From contig NZ_CP134706.1 of the NCBI RefSeq assembly GCF_038246755.1, positions 4,836,001 through 4,900,000 on the forward strand: a stretch of 64,000 bases of DNA. The letters are read 5' to 3'. How positions within the stretch are numbered: the stretch's first letter is position 1; every line of letters starts with the position of its first letter. The stretch is from Micromonospora sp. FIMYZ51. Its GTDB lineage: Bacteria; Actinomycetota; Actinomycetes; Mycobacteriales; Micromonosporaceae. The notes beneath the pieces are model-generated. The model was not told where the DNA came from. It was given only the letters and a program-made list of their open reading frames with translations, and ran no database searches. The translations under genes and the position numbers were made by a program. This document shows positions 8,996-17,462 of this stretch, piece by piece.

Positions 8996-9853
8996 ATGCC
9001 GCAATCACGCTCGACCAGTCTGCTGGCCATCTATCCCCACATCACCAACCGGGACCGTCTCCTGCTCCAGCTCCTCGACGACCACCAGGTCCTCACCACC
9101 GACCAGATTCACCGCATGCTGTTCCACGCCCGCCGGACGTGTCAGATCCGGCTCGGTGAGCTGGCCGCCCTGGGCCTGCTAGACCGGTTCCGGTTCGCCC
9201 GCGACGGCGGCGGCAGCCACCCGTGGCACTGGACGCTCGGCCACCACGGGCACCGCTTCCAGGCCGCCGCCCACCAACGGCCCGAACCCACCCTTCGCAC
9301 CAGCCGGCAGACCGCGCAGCGACTCTCGGCGAACCCACACCTGACGCACCTGCTCACCGCGAACGAGTTCTTCGTCCGCCTCACCGCCTACGCCCGCCAG
9401 CACCCAGAGGCGCGGTTGGACCGGTGGTGGTCCGAGTCGCTGACCACCAAGCAGTTCCGGACCATCACCGCCGACGGACACGGCCTGTGGAGCGTCGGCG
9501 ATGCCACGGTGGGGTTCTTCCTGGAAGTCGACACCGGCACCGAACCCCTGCGCAGCCGGGTGGTGACCAAGCTCGACCGGTACGCACGCCTGACCCGGCG
9601 TGGCGGACCCCGCTACCCGGTGCTGTTCTGGCTCGGCAGCGAACACCGCGAAGAACACCTCCACCAGCTCCTACGCGGCGATCACGACGATGTTCCGGTC
9701 GCGACCGCCACCCACACCAGCGAGCCCGCCGAAGCGGTCTGGCTCCCGACCGGCGCCACCGGTCGGGTCCGGCTCATCGAGCTGCCCAGCGACCACGGCA
9801 AGCCGGTAGCGGACAACCCGAACTACCAAGACGACGGGGACTTCGTCTGCTGA
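8996..9853 (+). CDS. Replication-relaxation family protein
   Basis: The 285-residue protein starts at the ATG at 8996, chosen because the family pattern begins there (LLAIYPHITNRDRLLLQLLDDHQVLTT); the frame is open further upstream without a convincing start. The N-terminal 80 residues look like a winged helix (QVLTTDQIHRMLF...CQIRLGELAALGLLDRF). The rest carries the FFLEVDTGTEPL and KLDRYARL blocks of Replic_Relax proteins, which resemble a nuclease-type core. These proteins are found beside coupling ATPases in actinobacterial conjugative plasmids and elements and are thought to take part in DNA processing. Confidence 0.78.
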   Translation: MPQSRSTSLLAIYPHITNRDRLLLQLLDDHQVLTTDQIHRMLFHARRTCQIRLGELAALGLLDRFRFARDGGGSHPWHWTLGHHGHRFQAAAHQRPEPTLRTSRQTAQRLSANPHLTHLLTANEFFVRLTAYARQHPEARLDRWWSESLTTKQFRTITADGHGLWSVGDATVGFFLEVDTGTEPLRSRVVTKLDRYARLTRRGGPRYPVLFWLGSEHREEHLHQLLRGDHDDVPVATATHTSEPAEAVWLPTGATGRVRLIELPSDHGKPVADNPNYQDDGDFVC

Positions 9854-10171
9854 CAGACCCTGACAGGCACACGGCGGGTTCTGTCACCGCAGGTCAGAGG
9901 CATAGTCGTGGTCCTGATAGGGCTGGTGCTGTCAGGTCACGACGCTACGGTGCAGCTTCTTGTCTTTGCTCGCACCGCCGCCCGTCTGTTTTCCCTTTCG
10001 GATCTGCCCGCGCCAGCGGGATCACCCACAGCCCACCCTCCGGTCGGCTCGTGATCCACACCTCGCGCCCAACACGGCAGCTCTCCTGGTCCAGACGCCG
10101 CGATCCGGTGGCACCACCCCTGCACACCCAACCATCCATGCCCCGCCCTGTCGCGAAGGGAGCACTCCGCC
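9854..10171. other. Intergenic region with repeated CTGTCAGG motifs
   Basis: The 318-bp gap contains CCTGACAGG near 9859 and CTGTCAGG near 9929, in opposite orientation, plus the variants CTGTCACC and CCTGATAGG between them. Another CTGTCAGG lies in the gap upstream of the relaxation gene near 8892. I see no open frame of note. The repeats could be binding sites for an element-encoded DNA-binding protein or part of a transfer origin; neither is shown. Confidence 0.35.
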
Positions 10172-10861
10172 ATGCCCAAGCCCACGCCGCTCACCGACAA
10201 GGTCGTCACCGTCTGCTTCGCCCCCGGCGAAGACGCCGACTGGTTCGCCGCCTCGGAGAAGGTCAACGACCTTCTGCACGCCAACGGCACCCCGGCCCGC
10301 CGCTACCGCGTCCGGCACCGCCGCTTCATCGGCTGGCTGACCCGGTTCCTCGGCTACTACCTGCTCGACGCCGCCCGCCGCTTCGGCGCGGTCACCCTCG
10401 CCGCTGGAGGCCGCAAGAGCCGCCTCGACCTGACGGGCACCACCACCCAGGCCGCCCACGCCGCTGCCCTTCGCTGGCGTGCGTGGAACACCCACATCAA
10501 CGCCACCACCCGGCCCGCCCGCCCGTGGGAGGACTACCTCGCCCAGCACCACGCCGACCCTGGCAAGGTCACCCTGAACGAGGCCCGCCGCCGCTTCGAG
10601 CAGCAGCCCCGCGTCCTGGCGATGCTCGCCGCCTCGTTCGACCCCTACGAGCTGTCCGTCTACCAGGCCGGCGAAGCCACCTACGTCGGGCTCCACTGGC
10701 GCATCGCGCTCATCGGCGACGCGCTGATCACCACCGAGGGCCGGCTCCTCGCCCCGGCCAGTGACTCTGTCGCGGACCGGTTCCGGTTCCTCAACGAGGC
10801 GTGCGCCTACCTGCGCGGCCTGCGCTCCGACGCACGCCTGTGCGCCGTCGCCATCGCCTAA
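10172..10861 (+). CDS. Element-encoded protein of unknown function
   Basis: The product has 229 residues with no motif I recognise and no membrane segment or signal peptide. It begins MPKPTPLTDKVVTVCFAPGEDADWF, is soluble and basic in its first third, and ends with a compact region containing FLNEACAYLRGL. AAGGGAG lies 11 bases before the ATG. Codon use matches its neighbours in the transfer module. A perfect hairpin follows directly (10884-10921). It belongs to the set of accessory genes transcribed after the transfer genes. Confidence 0.7.
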   Translation: MPKPTPLTDKVVTVCFAPGEDADWFAASEKVNDLLHANGTPARRYRVRHRRFIGWLTRFLGYYLLDAARRFGAVTLAAGGRKSRLDLTGTTTQAAHAAALRWRAWNTHINATTRPARPWEDYLAQHHADPGKVTLNEARRRFEQQPRVLAMLAASFDPYELSVYQAGEATYVGLHWRIALIGDALITTEGRLLAPASDSVADRFRFLNEACAYLRGLRSDARLCAVAIA

Positions 10862-10883
10862 ACCCCGTATCGCCTGAAACCTC

Positions 10884-10921
10884 CGAAGGCCGGTCGCAGC
10901 CCCCGCTGCGACCGGCCTTCG
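10884..10921 (+). terminator. Perfect 16-bp intercistronic hairpin
   Basis: CGAAGGCCGGTCGCAG at 10884-10899 pairs exactly with 10906-10921 around a six-base loop. There is no T tract. It lies between two genes of the same strand, so it could be a partial terminator or an mRNA 3'-end stabiliser. Confidence 0.6.
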
Positions 10922-10957
10922 TCATGCCCACAACCCGACCAGAGAAGGAGTTCCTCG

Positions 10958-11689
10958 ATGTTCCTGACCGATCCGGTGTTGCGGCGTATCGCCGCCGACA
11001 CCAACGACGTCCTGGCCGAGCAGCTGTGGCGCCACGACACGGCCGCCCTCGACGCTCTCGGTGACCTCGCCCGCGTCCTGCACAAGACCGCCCGCGACTT
11101 CACCGACAGCGCTGCCACCCTCGACCAGTCCCTCGTCCGGGTGCGTGACCTTGCCGAAAGGGCCCGGCAGGGATTGGCTGCCCGCGCCGGCCTGCACATG
11201 GCCGGCTACGGGCAGGCCCTCACCGGCGCGCTCGTCGCCCGCGAGCGGCACATCGTCCTCGGGGTCGCGCTCGTCACCGCGTACCGCGCGTGGCGCAACC
11301 ACCGGTCGATCGGCGACCGCGACGAGCGGCACCTGCTCCTGCGACGCGGCGACCCGTCGCGCGGCGTGGCGACACTACGGCTCAAAGACCCGGGCACCTG
11401 GCTGGTGGTGCCCGACGCCGAGGCTGCCAGCGCCTTCACCATCCCTTACCCCGATCGTGTCGTCGGCGAGGTCGCCGAGACCGAGCAGGGGTGGGCGCCG
11501 ACCGCGTACACCGACCCGCAGCATCGCCAGATCCAGTCCGGCATGGCGTATCCGCTTCCGGTGTGCGACGACCTCGCCTCGGCCTGCCGGTCGCTGCTGC
11601 GTTGGTGGCACCTGCGCCACTCCGACGCCTGGCGCAGCCGCACCCCCGCGCAGCTCACGCCAGCCGAACTCGCCCACCTCGCCAGCTAG
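10958..11689 (+). CDS. Element-encoded protein of unknown function
   Basis: The 243-residue protein starts MFLTDPVLRRIAADTNDVLAEQ after a good AGAAGGAG site. Residues 1-75 form amphipathic helices likely to be a coiled coil; the rest is mixed, with HRSIGDRDERHLLL and a C-terminal WWHLRHSDAWRSRTP. It shows no catalytic motif, signal or membrane segment. It lies in the + strand accessory run and is followed by a gene beginning eight bases after its stop. Confidence 0.68.
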   Translation: MFLTDPVLRRIAADTNDVLAEQLWRHDTAALDALGDLARVLHKTARDFTDSAATLDQSLVRVRDLAERARQGLAARAGLHMAGYGQALTGALVARERHIVLGVALVTAYRAWRNHRSIGDRDERHLLLRRGDPSRGVATLRLKDPGTWLVVPDAEAASAFTIPYPDRVVGEVAETEQGWAPTAYTDPQHRQIQSGMAYPLPVCDDLASACRSLLRWWHLRHSDAWRSRTPAQLTPAELAHLAS

Positions 11690-11696
11690 ATCGGGG

Positions 11697-12296
11697 ATGC
11701 TGATGCTGCACCTCGACATGATCGGGCGATGGGTCGCTCAGGCCACCGGCCGCACCCTTGACCAGCACGCCGCCGACCCGATCCCCGCCGCCGCGCACCT
11801 GCCAGAGGCCGCCGCCACACTGCGGCACCTGCGGACCGAGTTGCTGCTCGCGGTAGACCGGCTGCGCACCCTCCTGATCAACGAGGACGACCTGACCGGT
11901 TCCGTCAGCACGGTCACCGGCCCGCTGGAGACGATCCAGGAGCTGGCCCGCGAGTACCGGTACGCCCGCAACTGGATCGACACCCTCATCGGCGACGAGG
12001 CACGGGCCGCGTACGCGCAGACGCATCCAGGCCAGACGGTACGACGGCGCTACGTCAACCCCGGCGACACCGTCCTGGTCGTCCTGCCACACACCGACTC
12101 CTGCCGCAGGCAGAACCTCGCCGGACACACCACCCGCATCCGGGTCGGCACGTCCGACGCCACACTCCGCCCACCCGGCAGCGTCAACCCGCTGCGGCTG
12201 TCCCACGCCGACGCCGGCATCTACCGCGACCCGACCGAAGACCGCCTCTACATCCTCCACACCGGCGCCGACGAGACCACCGGCGCCGGCCACTAG
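11697..12296 (+). CDS. Element-encoded protein of unknown function
   Basis: A 199-residue frame begins at ATG 11697, or at ATG 11703, which has GGGG at a better distance. It opens MLMLHLDMIGRWVAQATGRTLDQH. The middle is helical (LRHLRTELLLAVDRLRTLL) and the end is a beta-rich stretch with a C-terminal LYILHTGADETTG. No family is recognised. The close spacing after the previous stop suggests coupled translation. Confidence 0.62.
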   Translation: MLMLHLDMIGRWVAQATGRTLDQHAADPIPAAAHLPEAAATLRHLRTELLLAVDRLRTLLINEDDLTGSVSTVTGPLETIQELAREYRYARNWIDTLIGDEARAAYAQTHPGQTVRRRYVNPGDTVLVVLPHTDSCRRQNLAGHTTRIRVGTSDATLRPPGSVNPLRLSHADAGIYRDPTEDRLYILHTGADETTGAGH

Positions 12297-12475
12297 CCCC
12301 CTCGCCGCATCACGCAGCCCGAGGCCACCGGGCCGCAGTCCCCGCAGCGCCCCACACGGCTGCGCACCGCATCCACGTGCCTGCCGCGCTGGCCGCTGCC
12401 CGCGACCCGGCGCACCACCGCCCGGCCACCACCCCGTGCCGGGCATCCCCAACCACTAGTCCCAAGGAGGCACCG

Positions 12476-13735
12476 ATGGAAAACCTGTCCCTGACGCCTG
12501 CCACGCAGGCCGTCCTCGACGCCCTGACCGAACTCGGTCAGGGCAGCGTCCACGAACTGGCCGACAAGGCCGGCAAGGCCCGCTCGACCACCGACAAGGC
12601 GATCAAGACCCTCGCCGACGCCGGACTGATCGCCGCAAAGGACACCGACGCCGACCCGGCCGAAGGCACGCCCACCCGGTGGACCCTGGCCACCCCGACG
12701 GAGGCCACCGACGCCGCGCCGAACGACACCACCGACCTCGGCGACGAGCACACGACCAACCCGGACGAGACCGCGCAACTCAACGGCACCGACCCCGACA
12801 ACGCGGCCGACGAGCCGGACACCGGCGACACCGAGCCGGCCGACCAGACCGGCAACGAGGTCAACGGCGACGAGGACGCAGACGAGGAGCCCGACGACAC
12901 GGCGGACGAGACCGACCGGGACGACGCCAGCAACGAGGGCCCGGACGACGAGGACAGCGGCGCGGACGACGCGGGTCGGACGGTCGCCGTGGTACAGCCG
13001 ACGCGCCCCGGTGACCGCAAGGTCATGGCCATCAAGGGAGTCCTGGCCGACTACGGCGACGACGGCGCGACCCTTGACCTGATCGTCGCCGAAAGCGGCA
13101 TCGGACACGTCACCGCTACCCGGCTGCTGACCGCGATGGAGCAGGCCGACGCCGCCCGCCGCCTGCCCGGCCAGCCGCAGCGGTGGATCCCGGGCCCGAC
13201 CAAAGCCAGCGAGGTCGACCCGAACCCGGAACCGCCCCGCTGCCCGCTCTGCCTGCAGGTCATCCGCGGCCTGGCGACCACGCCGAGCGCCACGGCGGCC
13301 GTGCAACCGCTGATCCGCCCGGACGGCACCCTGCACGTCGTCGGCCCGGACGGTGAGACCCACGTCGTCACCCTGCCCACCCGCACCACCCCTCGCGCGG
13401 CGAGCACCGCCCGCACCGTGGCCCGCAGCGGCGACGGGACCGTCAACGCCGACGGCAACCAGCCGTTCGGTCGGGGCGAGTTGGAGAAACTCACCCTCGA
13501 CTATCTGGCCGCCAGCCCCGACCGTCAGATGACCCCGCAGGAGATCGCCACCGCGCTCGCCGCGCAGCTGGGCCGGGCGGTCAGCAACGGGGCGGTGCGC
13601 AACAACCTCACGAAGGCCGCCGCCGGCGGGCGCATCCTCCTGGTCTCCGACAACCCGCTGACCTTCGTCCACCCGGCACCGACCGACAGCGGCGCCGCCG
13701 CCGAGGCCGACGCGGGCAGCACCGAGCAGTCCTGA
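12476..13735 (+). CDS. Winged-helix protein with acidic linker
   Basis: The 419-residue protein is preceded by a strong AAGGAGG. Residues 1-65 are a winged-helix domain of MarR/IclR style (AVLDALTELGQGSVHELADKAGKA and the RWTL wing). Residues about 70-165 are an Asp/Glu/Thr-rich low-complexity linker. A second winged helix lies at about 180-240 and a third at about 325-400 (TPQEIATALAAQLGRAVSNGAVRNNL). A CxxC pair, CPLCLQVI, lies between. Probably a DNA-binding regulator or structural partner of the element. A perfect hairpin follows. Confidence 0.68.
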   Translation: MENLSLTPATQAVLDALTELGQGSVHELADKAGKARSTTDKAIKTLADAGLIAAKDTDADPAEGTPTRWTLATPTEATDAAPNDTTDLGDEHTTNPDETAQLNGTDPDNAADEPDTGDTEPADQTGNEVNGDEDADEEPDDTADETDRDDASNEGPDDEDSGADDAGRTVAVVQPTRPGDRKVMAIKGVLADYGDDGATLDLIVAESGIGHVTATRLLTAMEQADAARRLPGQPQRWIPGPTKASEVDPNPEPPRCPLCLQVIRGLATTPSATAAVQPLIRPDGTLHVVGPDGETHVVTLPTRTTPRAASTARTVARSGDGTVNADGNQPFGRGELEKLTLDYLAASPDRQMTPQEIATALAAQLGRAVSNGAVRNNLTKAAAGGRILLVSDNPLTFVHPAPTDSGAAAEADAGSTEQS

Positions 13736-13750
13736 CCCACACCCATCCCC

Positions 13751-13787
13751 GCTGCGGGGGCCGAGCCGCGCGCTCGGCCCCCGCAGC
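13751..13787 (+). terminator. Perfect 16-bp intercistronic hairpin
   Basis: GCTGCGGGGGCCGAGC at 13751-13766 pairs exactly with 13772-13787 across a five-base loop. There is no T tract. It separates the winged-helix gene from the DUF932 gene. Confidence 0.65.
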
Positions 13788-13807
13788 CGCATCGAGAGGA
13801 GCAACCC

Positions 13808-14797
13808 GTGCCGCACGAACTGGAAACGTTCGCGGACGGAACCACCGCCTTCGCCAGCGCCCGCCTGTCGGCCTGGCACCAACTCGGCACCGTCACCCAA
13901 GACACCATGCGCGCCGAAGAGATCATGGCCGCCGCCCGGCTCGGCGACTGGGGGGTACGCACCATCCGCACCGTCGGCATCGACATCGTGGATGGGGTCG
14001 AGGTGCAGATCCCCGCCGACGACAAGCGGATGACCGTCCGCCGCAACCCGGTAACCGGCGCCACCGAGTATCTGGGGATCGTGGGCACCGACTACACGGT
14101 GGTCCAGAACGAGCAGTGCGCCGAAATGCTGGACCGTCTTGTCGACCAGGTGGGTGGCGCGCACTTCGAGACCGCCGGGAGCCTGCGTCGCGGCAAGAGC
14201 GTGTTCGTGACGATGAAGCTCCCGGATGCGATGCAGATCGCCGGCGTCGACCGCCTGGACCTGTACCTGATCGGTACCACCTCCCACGACGGCACCGCCG
14301 CGCTGCGCGTGGACGCCAGCCCCATCCGGGTCGTGTGCGCGAACACCCAGCGGGCCGCGTTCGCCAACGCGGTCGGGCACTACACGTTCCGGCACACCTC
14401 CAACGTCAACTCCCAGATCAGCCAGGCCCGCGAAGCCCTCGGACTGATGTGGAAGTACATGGAGACCTTCGAGAAGGCCGCCGAGCGGATGCTCCAGACC
14501 GAGATGACCATGCGCGAGTTCGAGCAGGTCGTCGGTCAGGTGTGGCCGGTCAAGGACAACGCGTCCGAGCAGACGAAGAACAACGCCAAGCAGCGGCTCG
14601 GCACGCTGAAGTACCTGATCCGCGAGGCCGACACCCAGAAAGCCATCACCGGCAGCCGGTGGGCCGGATTCCAGGCCATCACCGAGTACCTCGACCACTA
14701 CCAGCCCGCCAAGAACGAGATCGCCCGCGCCAACCGGGTGCTCACCGGCAACGTCGGCGACCTGAAGGTGGCCGCCTTCGACCTGCTCAAGGTCTGA
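13808..14797 (+). CDS. DUF932 domain protein (phage/plasmid-like)
   Basis: The 329-residue protein matches the DUF932 / phage-plasmid-like TIGR03299 family: the opening HELETFADGTTAFASARLSAWHQLG, the LGIVGTDYTVVQNEQCAEMLDRLVD block and the RVVCANTQRAA block. These proteins are common on phages, plasmids and conjugative elements; their biochemical role is not established, though a link to DNA handling has been suggested. It starts at GTG with GAGAGGAG upstream. Length is normal for the family. Hairpins lie on both sides. Confidence 0.8.
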   Translation: MPHELETFADGTTAFASARLSAWHQLGTVTQDTMRAEEIMAAARLGDWGVRTIRTVGIDIVDGVEVQIPADDKRMTVRRNPVTGATEYLGIVGTDYTVVQNEQCAEMLDRLVDQVGGAHFETAGSLRRGKSVFVTMKLPDAMQIAGVDRLDLYLIGTTSHDGTAALRVDASPIRVVCANTQRAAFANAVGHYTFRHTSNVNSQISQAREALGLMWKYMETFEKAAERMLQTEMTMREFEQVVGQVWPVKDNASEQTKNNAKQRLGTLKYLIREADTQKAITGSRWAGFQAITEYLDHYQPAKNEIARANRVLTGNVGDLKVAAFDLLKV

Positions 14798-14816
14798 CCA
14801 CACCTCGTCCACACCG

Positions 14817-14848
14817 CCGGGGCGGCGGCCACCGTGCCGCCGCCCCGG
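14817..14848 (+). terminator. Perfect 13-bp intercistronic hairpin
   Basis: CCGGGGCGGCGGC at 14817-14829 pairs exactly with 14836-14848 across a six-base loop. It lies 20 bases after the DUF932 stop and is followed by an AGAAAGGGA ribosome site. Confidence 0.6.
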
Positions 14849-14872
14849 TCAGCGAAGAAAGGGACACGCCCC

Positions 14873-14926
14873 ATGGCACCACCGAGCACAACGAAGTGGG
14901 GTTCAGACCGGGCGGGCAGCCGATGA
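14873..14926 (+). CDS. 17-residue leader ORF coupled to the next gene
   Basis: A strong AGAAAGGGA site lies 8-10 bases before ATG 14873. The frame MAPPSTTKWGSDRAGSR ends in a TGA that overlaps the next gene's ATG as ATGA. The next gene has no ribosome site of its own, so reinitiation after this peptide could be how it is translated. It could also be chance. Confidence 0.4.
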   Translation: MAPPSTTKWGSDRAGSR

Positions 14927-15324
14927 GCGGCCACATCCGCCACCCCCGCGACCGACGGCAGTCGGTGTGCGGACTCTTTGCCGCCGACGTGCAGCGGTGG
15001 GAGACCGAGAACCCGCCGCGCATCGACTACACCTGCGAGGACTGCTACACCCTGCTTCCCGAGGCCCAGCGACCCGATGACGCCCACCACCCTCCCGGCG
15101 ACGCCACGCTCATCGACACGCTGCGGCGCATCGTCGCCGAGCGCCAGTGCGCCAAGATCGACGGCGTCATCGTGGACGTGTGGTCCGCCGCCGTCACCGT
15201 CCTGATCTGGGACCGGCTTCGTGACGACAAACGACAGCGGCTGCTGACCGTGCCGTCACACGAGCTGATCCTGCGCTGCGTCGCGATCTACACCCGCCTC
15301 ACCAGAAACGGAGGCGACACGTGA
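14923..15324 (+). CDS. Small element protein of unknown function
   Basis: The 133-residue product begins MSGHIRHPRDRRQSVCGLF and contains CEDCYTLLPEAQRP, suggesting a single zinc-binding pair with the earlier Cys. The second half is helical (LIDTLRRIVAERQCAK, ELILRCVAIYTRL). No family is recognised. The start is taken at the ATGA overlap with the 17-residue leader. Its stop overlaps the GTG of the following broken gene. Confidence 0.6.
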   Translation: MSGHIRHPRDRRQSVCGLFAADVQRWETENPPRIDYTCEDCYTLLPEAQRPDDAHHPPGDATLIDTLRRIVAERQCAKIDGVIVDVWSAAVTVLIWDRLRDDKRQRLLTVPSHELILRCVAIYTRLTRNGGDT

Positions 15325-15767
15325 CCCGCCCACGGCAGCCGCAGTGGTTCCACTTCGGGCCATGGGTGTTCTCCATCGACTCAGCCGAGGCGCTGATCGC
15401 GGCGACGCCCCGCGATACCCAACCCCTCGATGTCACGACCTAGGCGACCGCGTACGGCCTGACCCGGCTCGACGACCCGCACCAGCGGGCGGTCAGCCTC
15501 ATCGGCCCGACCAGCACCGCACTCGACCGGGCCCACGCTATGACCACCGACCTGACCAAACCCCTGATCGTCGCCCAACTCGACATCACCGGGCACCCAC
15601 CCGCCCCACTGCTCATCGACGGAACCCATCGCCTCTACCGCGCCTGGCGCGAGCACGTGCCACGACTGCCGGCCTATCTGCTCACCGTCGAGGAAACCCG
15701 CCAGGTCCAGGACAACGTCCTCCTGGGACCCGGCCGCACCGCCATCACCCCGCCGCCGACCTGAGCG
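15321..15767 (+). pseudogene. ParB-like protein gene interrupted by an in-frame amber codon
   Basis: GTG 15321 overlaps the upstream stop as GTGA and the frame runs PRQPQWFHFGPWVFSIDSAEALIA up to TAG at 15441-15443. The same frame then stays open as ATAYGLTRLDDPHQRAVSLIG and on through LLIDGTHRLYRAWREHVPRLPAYLL to about 15767. The last block resembles a ParB/sulfiredoxin N-terminal nuclease-like fold (IDGxHRxxRA). Only one base change separates this from an intact gene of about 147 codons. A sequencing error, a true pseudogene or read-through are all possible. Confidence 0.6.
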
Positions 15768-15855
15768 ACGGACCACCCCACCACCGCGTACACCTCGGAA
15801 GCTGCCCACCGCCGGCGGCGACCAAGGCGTGCGCGTAGACGTTCGGAGGAACCCG

Positions 15856-16203
15856 ATGGCCTACATCCAGCCGTGGCAGCGGCTCTGCGACTGCCGCTGC
15901 CTGGTCCACCACCACCGGCCCCGCACCACCTACAACGACCCCGACTGCGCCTGCACCATCACCTGCACCACCCAACCCCTCACCCTCCTGGCCGACCCCT
16001 GGGGCTGCGCCCTCTTCCTCGACTCCGGCGGCGACCTCTGGCACGTCCCCGCCATGACCCACGGCACCTTCGACTGGGCATACGCCGCAGAAATCGACAG
16101 CCGCCACGAGCACTACGACGCCAGCCGGCACATCGAGCTGAGGTTCCCCCGGTTGGCCGGAGGGTTGGTTACCTGGCGCCGGTGGGCTCAGGCTGAACGA
16201 TAG
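15856..16203 (+). pseudogene. Cys/His-rich unknown protein truncated by IS3 element
   Basis: The gene starts at ATG 15856 after GGAGG. The first 94 codons are native: LCDCRCLVHHHRPRTTYND and PDCACTITC, a cluster of Cys and His that could bind a metal. From base 16139 the frame reads into the IS3 left repeat and ends at 16203, giving an artificial tail. Function unknown. The native 3' part is missing; the short frame at 17490-17588 beyond the IS could be a piece of it or of another gene. Confidence 0.6.
16139..16163 (+). repeat. IS3 inverted repeat, transposase 3' side
   Basis: 25-bp terminal repeat beginning TGAGGTTCCCCCGGT; it matches the opposite end at 17463-17487 in 21 or more positions. 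Confidence 0.75.
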
Positions 16204-17115
16204 TTGCCTCGTCCTGCTGGGCCTGGTGACCGTCGGGGCCTTGCGGGCGGGTGTGCCAGGCGGCTTCGTACTCGTCTGGGGATCGCCAGCCGAGGTCTTT
16301 CTGGATGCGCCGGGTGTTGTACCACCCGTCGATGTAGCTGAAGATCGCGTTCTCCGCCTCGTCGCGGGTCCGCCACGAGTTGCGGTAGACCAACTCGATC
16401 TTCAACGTCGACCAGAAGTTCTCCATCAGGGCGTTGTCGAAGCTGTCGCCGACCGACCCCATCGAGGGCAAGATTCCGTTGTCAGCCAGGCGTTGCGCGA
16501 AGCGGAACGACGTGTAGTTCGAGCCCCTGTCCGAGTGGTGGATCAGTTGCCCGTCGCGGACGTCACGCGACCAGATGCCGTATTCGAGGGCGCCGAGGAT
16601 CAGGTCGGTGTCGCAGCGGTCGGAACACCGCCAGCCCACGATGCGGTTGGAGAAGACATCCCGCACGGCGGCGAGCCAGAACACGCCCTCGCCGCAGGGG
16701 ATGCGGGTGGCGTCGGCGACCCACAGCCGGTTCGGTGCCGCAGCGGTGAACTGCCGGTTGACCAAATCCGGTGCCGGTGTCGCCTTTGGGTTCGACCGGG
16801 TCGAGGGATGCGCCACTTCTTGCGCAGGAACGCCCCTTGCAGTCCGGCGGTACGCATCAACCGCTCGACCCGCTTGCGGCCCACCTGGCGGCCTTGGCGG
16901 CGCAGCATGGCGTGCACCCGCGGACTGCCGTAGGTGGCGCCGGAGACCTCGTGGATCTCGGCGATCTCGACCGCCAGTTCCGCGTCCTCGCGGCGCCGAG
17001 CGGACGGATTCGCGGCTTGGGCGAGCCAGCCGTAGTAGGTGGAGACGGCTACGCCCAGGACCCGGAGGACGGGCTCGACCCCGAAGCGATCGCGCAGCTC
17101 GCCGACGAGCGTCAC
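16169..17115 (-). pseudogene. IS3 transposase OrfB with one-base frameshift
   Basis: Translation from GTG 17115 gives the HTH_21 region (VSTYYGWLAQAANPSARRRE) and GATYGSPRVHAMLRRQG up to GAFLRKKWRIP. The frame is then lost and resumes one base over as STRSNPKATPAPDLVNRQF. The rve integrase core follows: LWVADATRI (first Asp), IHHSDRGSNY (second Asp) and ENFWSTLKIE (Glu). One base appears missing near 16812. The DDE residues are intact but split between two frames, so this copy probably cannot transpose alone. Confidence 0.75.
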
Positions 17116-17423
17116 GACCGTCGCCGGGTTGGGTCGAGTTCCGAGGCGAAAAAAGCCGACGCGGCCTTCAGTATCTCGTTGGCGCGCTTCAGCTCGGCGT
17201 TCTCCCGCCGCAGGCGGCGCAGCTCCTCCAAGTCGGAGGTCGTGGGCCGGTCGTCACGCTGCCCACGGTCGGCTTCGTCCTGGCGGATCCAGTTCCGCAA
17301 CGCCTCGTGATGCACCCCAAGCTGGCGGGCCAGCTGGCGGATCACGGGCTTCGGGTCCGACTCCCGATACAAGCGCACCGCACGTTCACGCAGCTCATCG
17401 GGGTACTTCTTCGGTGCTGCCAC
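17112..17423 (-). CDS. IS3 transposase OrfA
   Basis: The 103-residue protein has the helix-turn-helix of IS3 OrfA (YPDELRERAVRLYRES...IRQLARQLGVHHEALRNWI) followed by the leucine-zipper coiled coil (LEELRRLRRENAELKRANEILK). It ends in a TGA overlapping the OrfB GTG as GTGA. OrfA binds the terminal repeats and regulates transposition. It looks intact. Confidence 0.85.
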   Translation of the reverse strand: MAAPKKYPDELRERAVRLYRESDPKPVIRQLARQLGVHHEALRNWIRQDEADRGQRDDRPTTSDLEELRRLRRENAELKRANEILKAASAFFASELDPTRRRS

Positions 17424-17462
17424 GGATGACTCCCTTCAGCTCCATCAGAGCATGATCGAAAG

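Noticed and set aside
12293..14812. Long minus-strand frame opposite the winged-helix and DUF932 genes
   Set aside because: The + strand genes have ribosome sites and family matches; the antisense frame has neither.
16169..17115. Programmed frameshift inside IS3 OrfB
   Set aside because: IS3 elements shift between OrfA and OrfB, not inside OrfB, and no slippery sequence is present; a one-base deletion explains it better.
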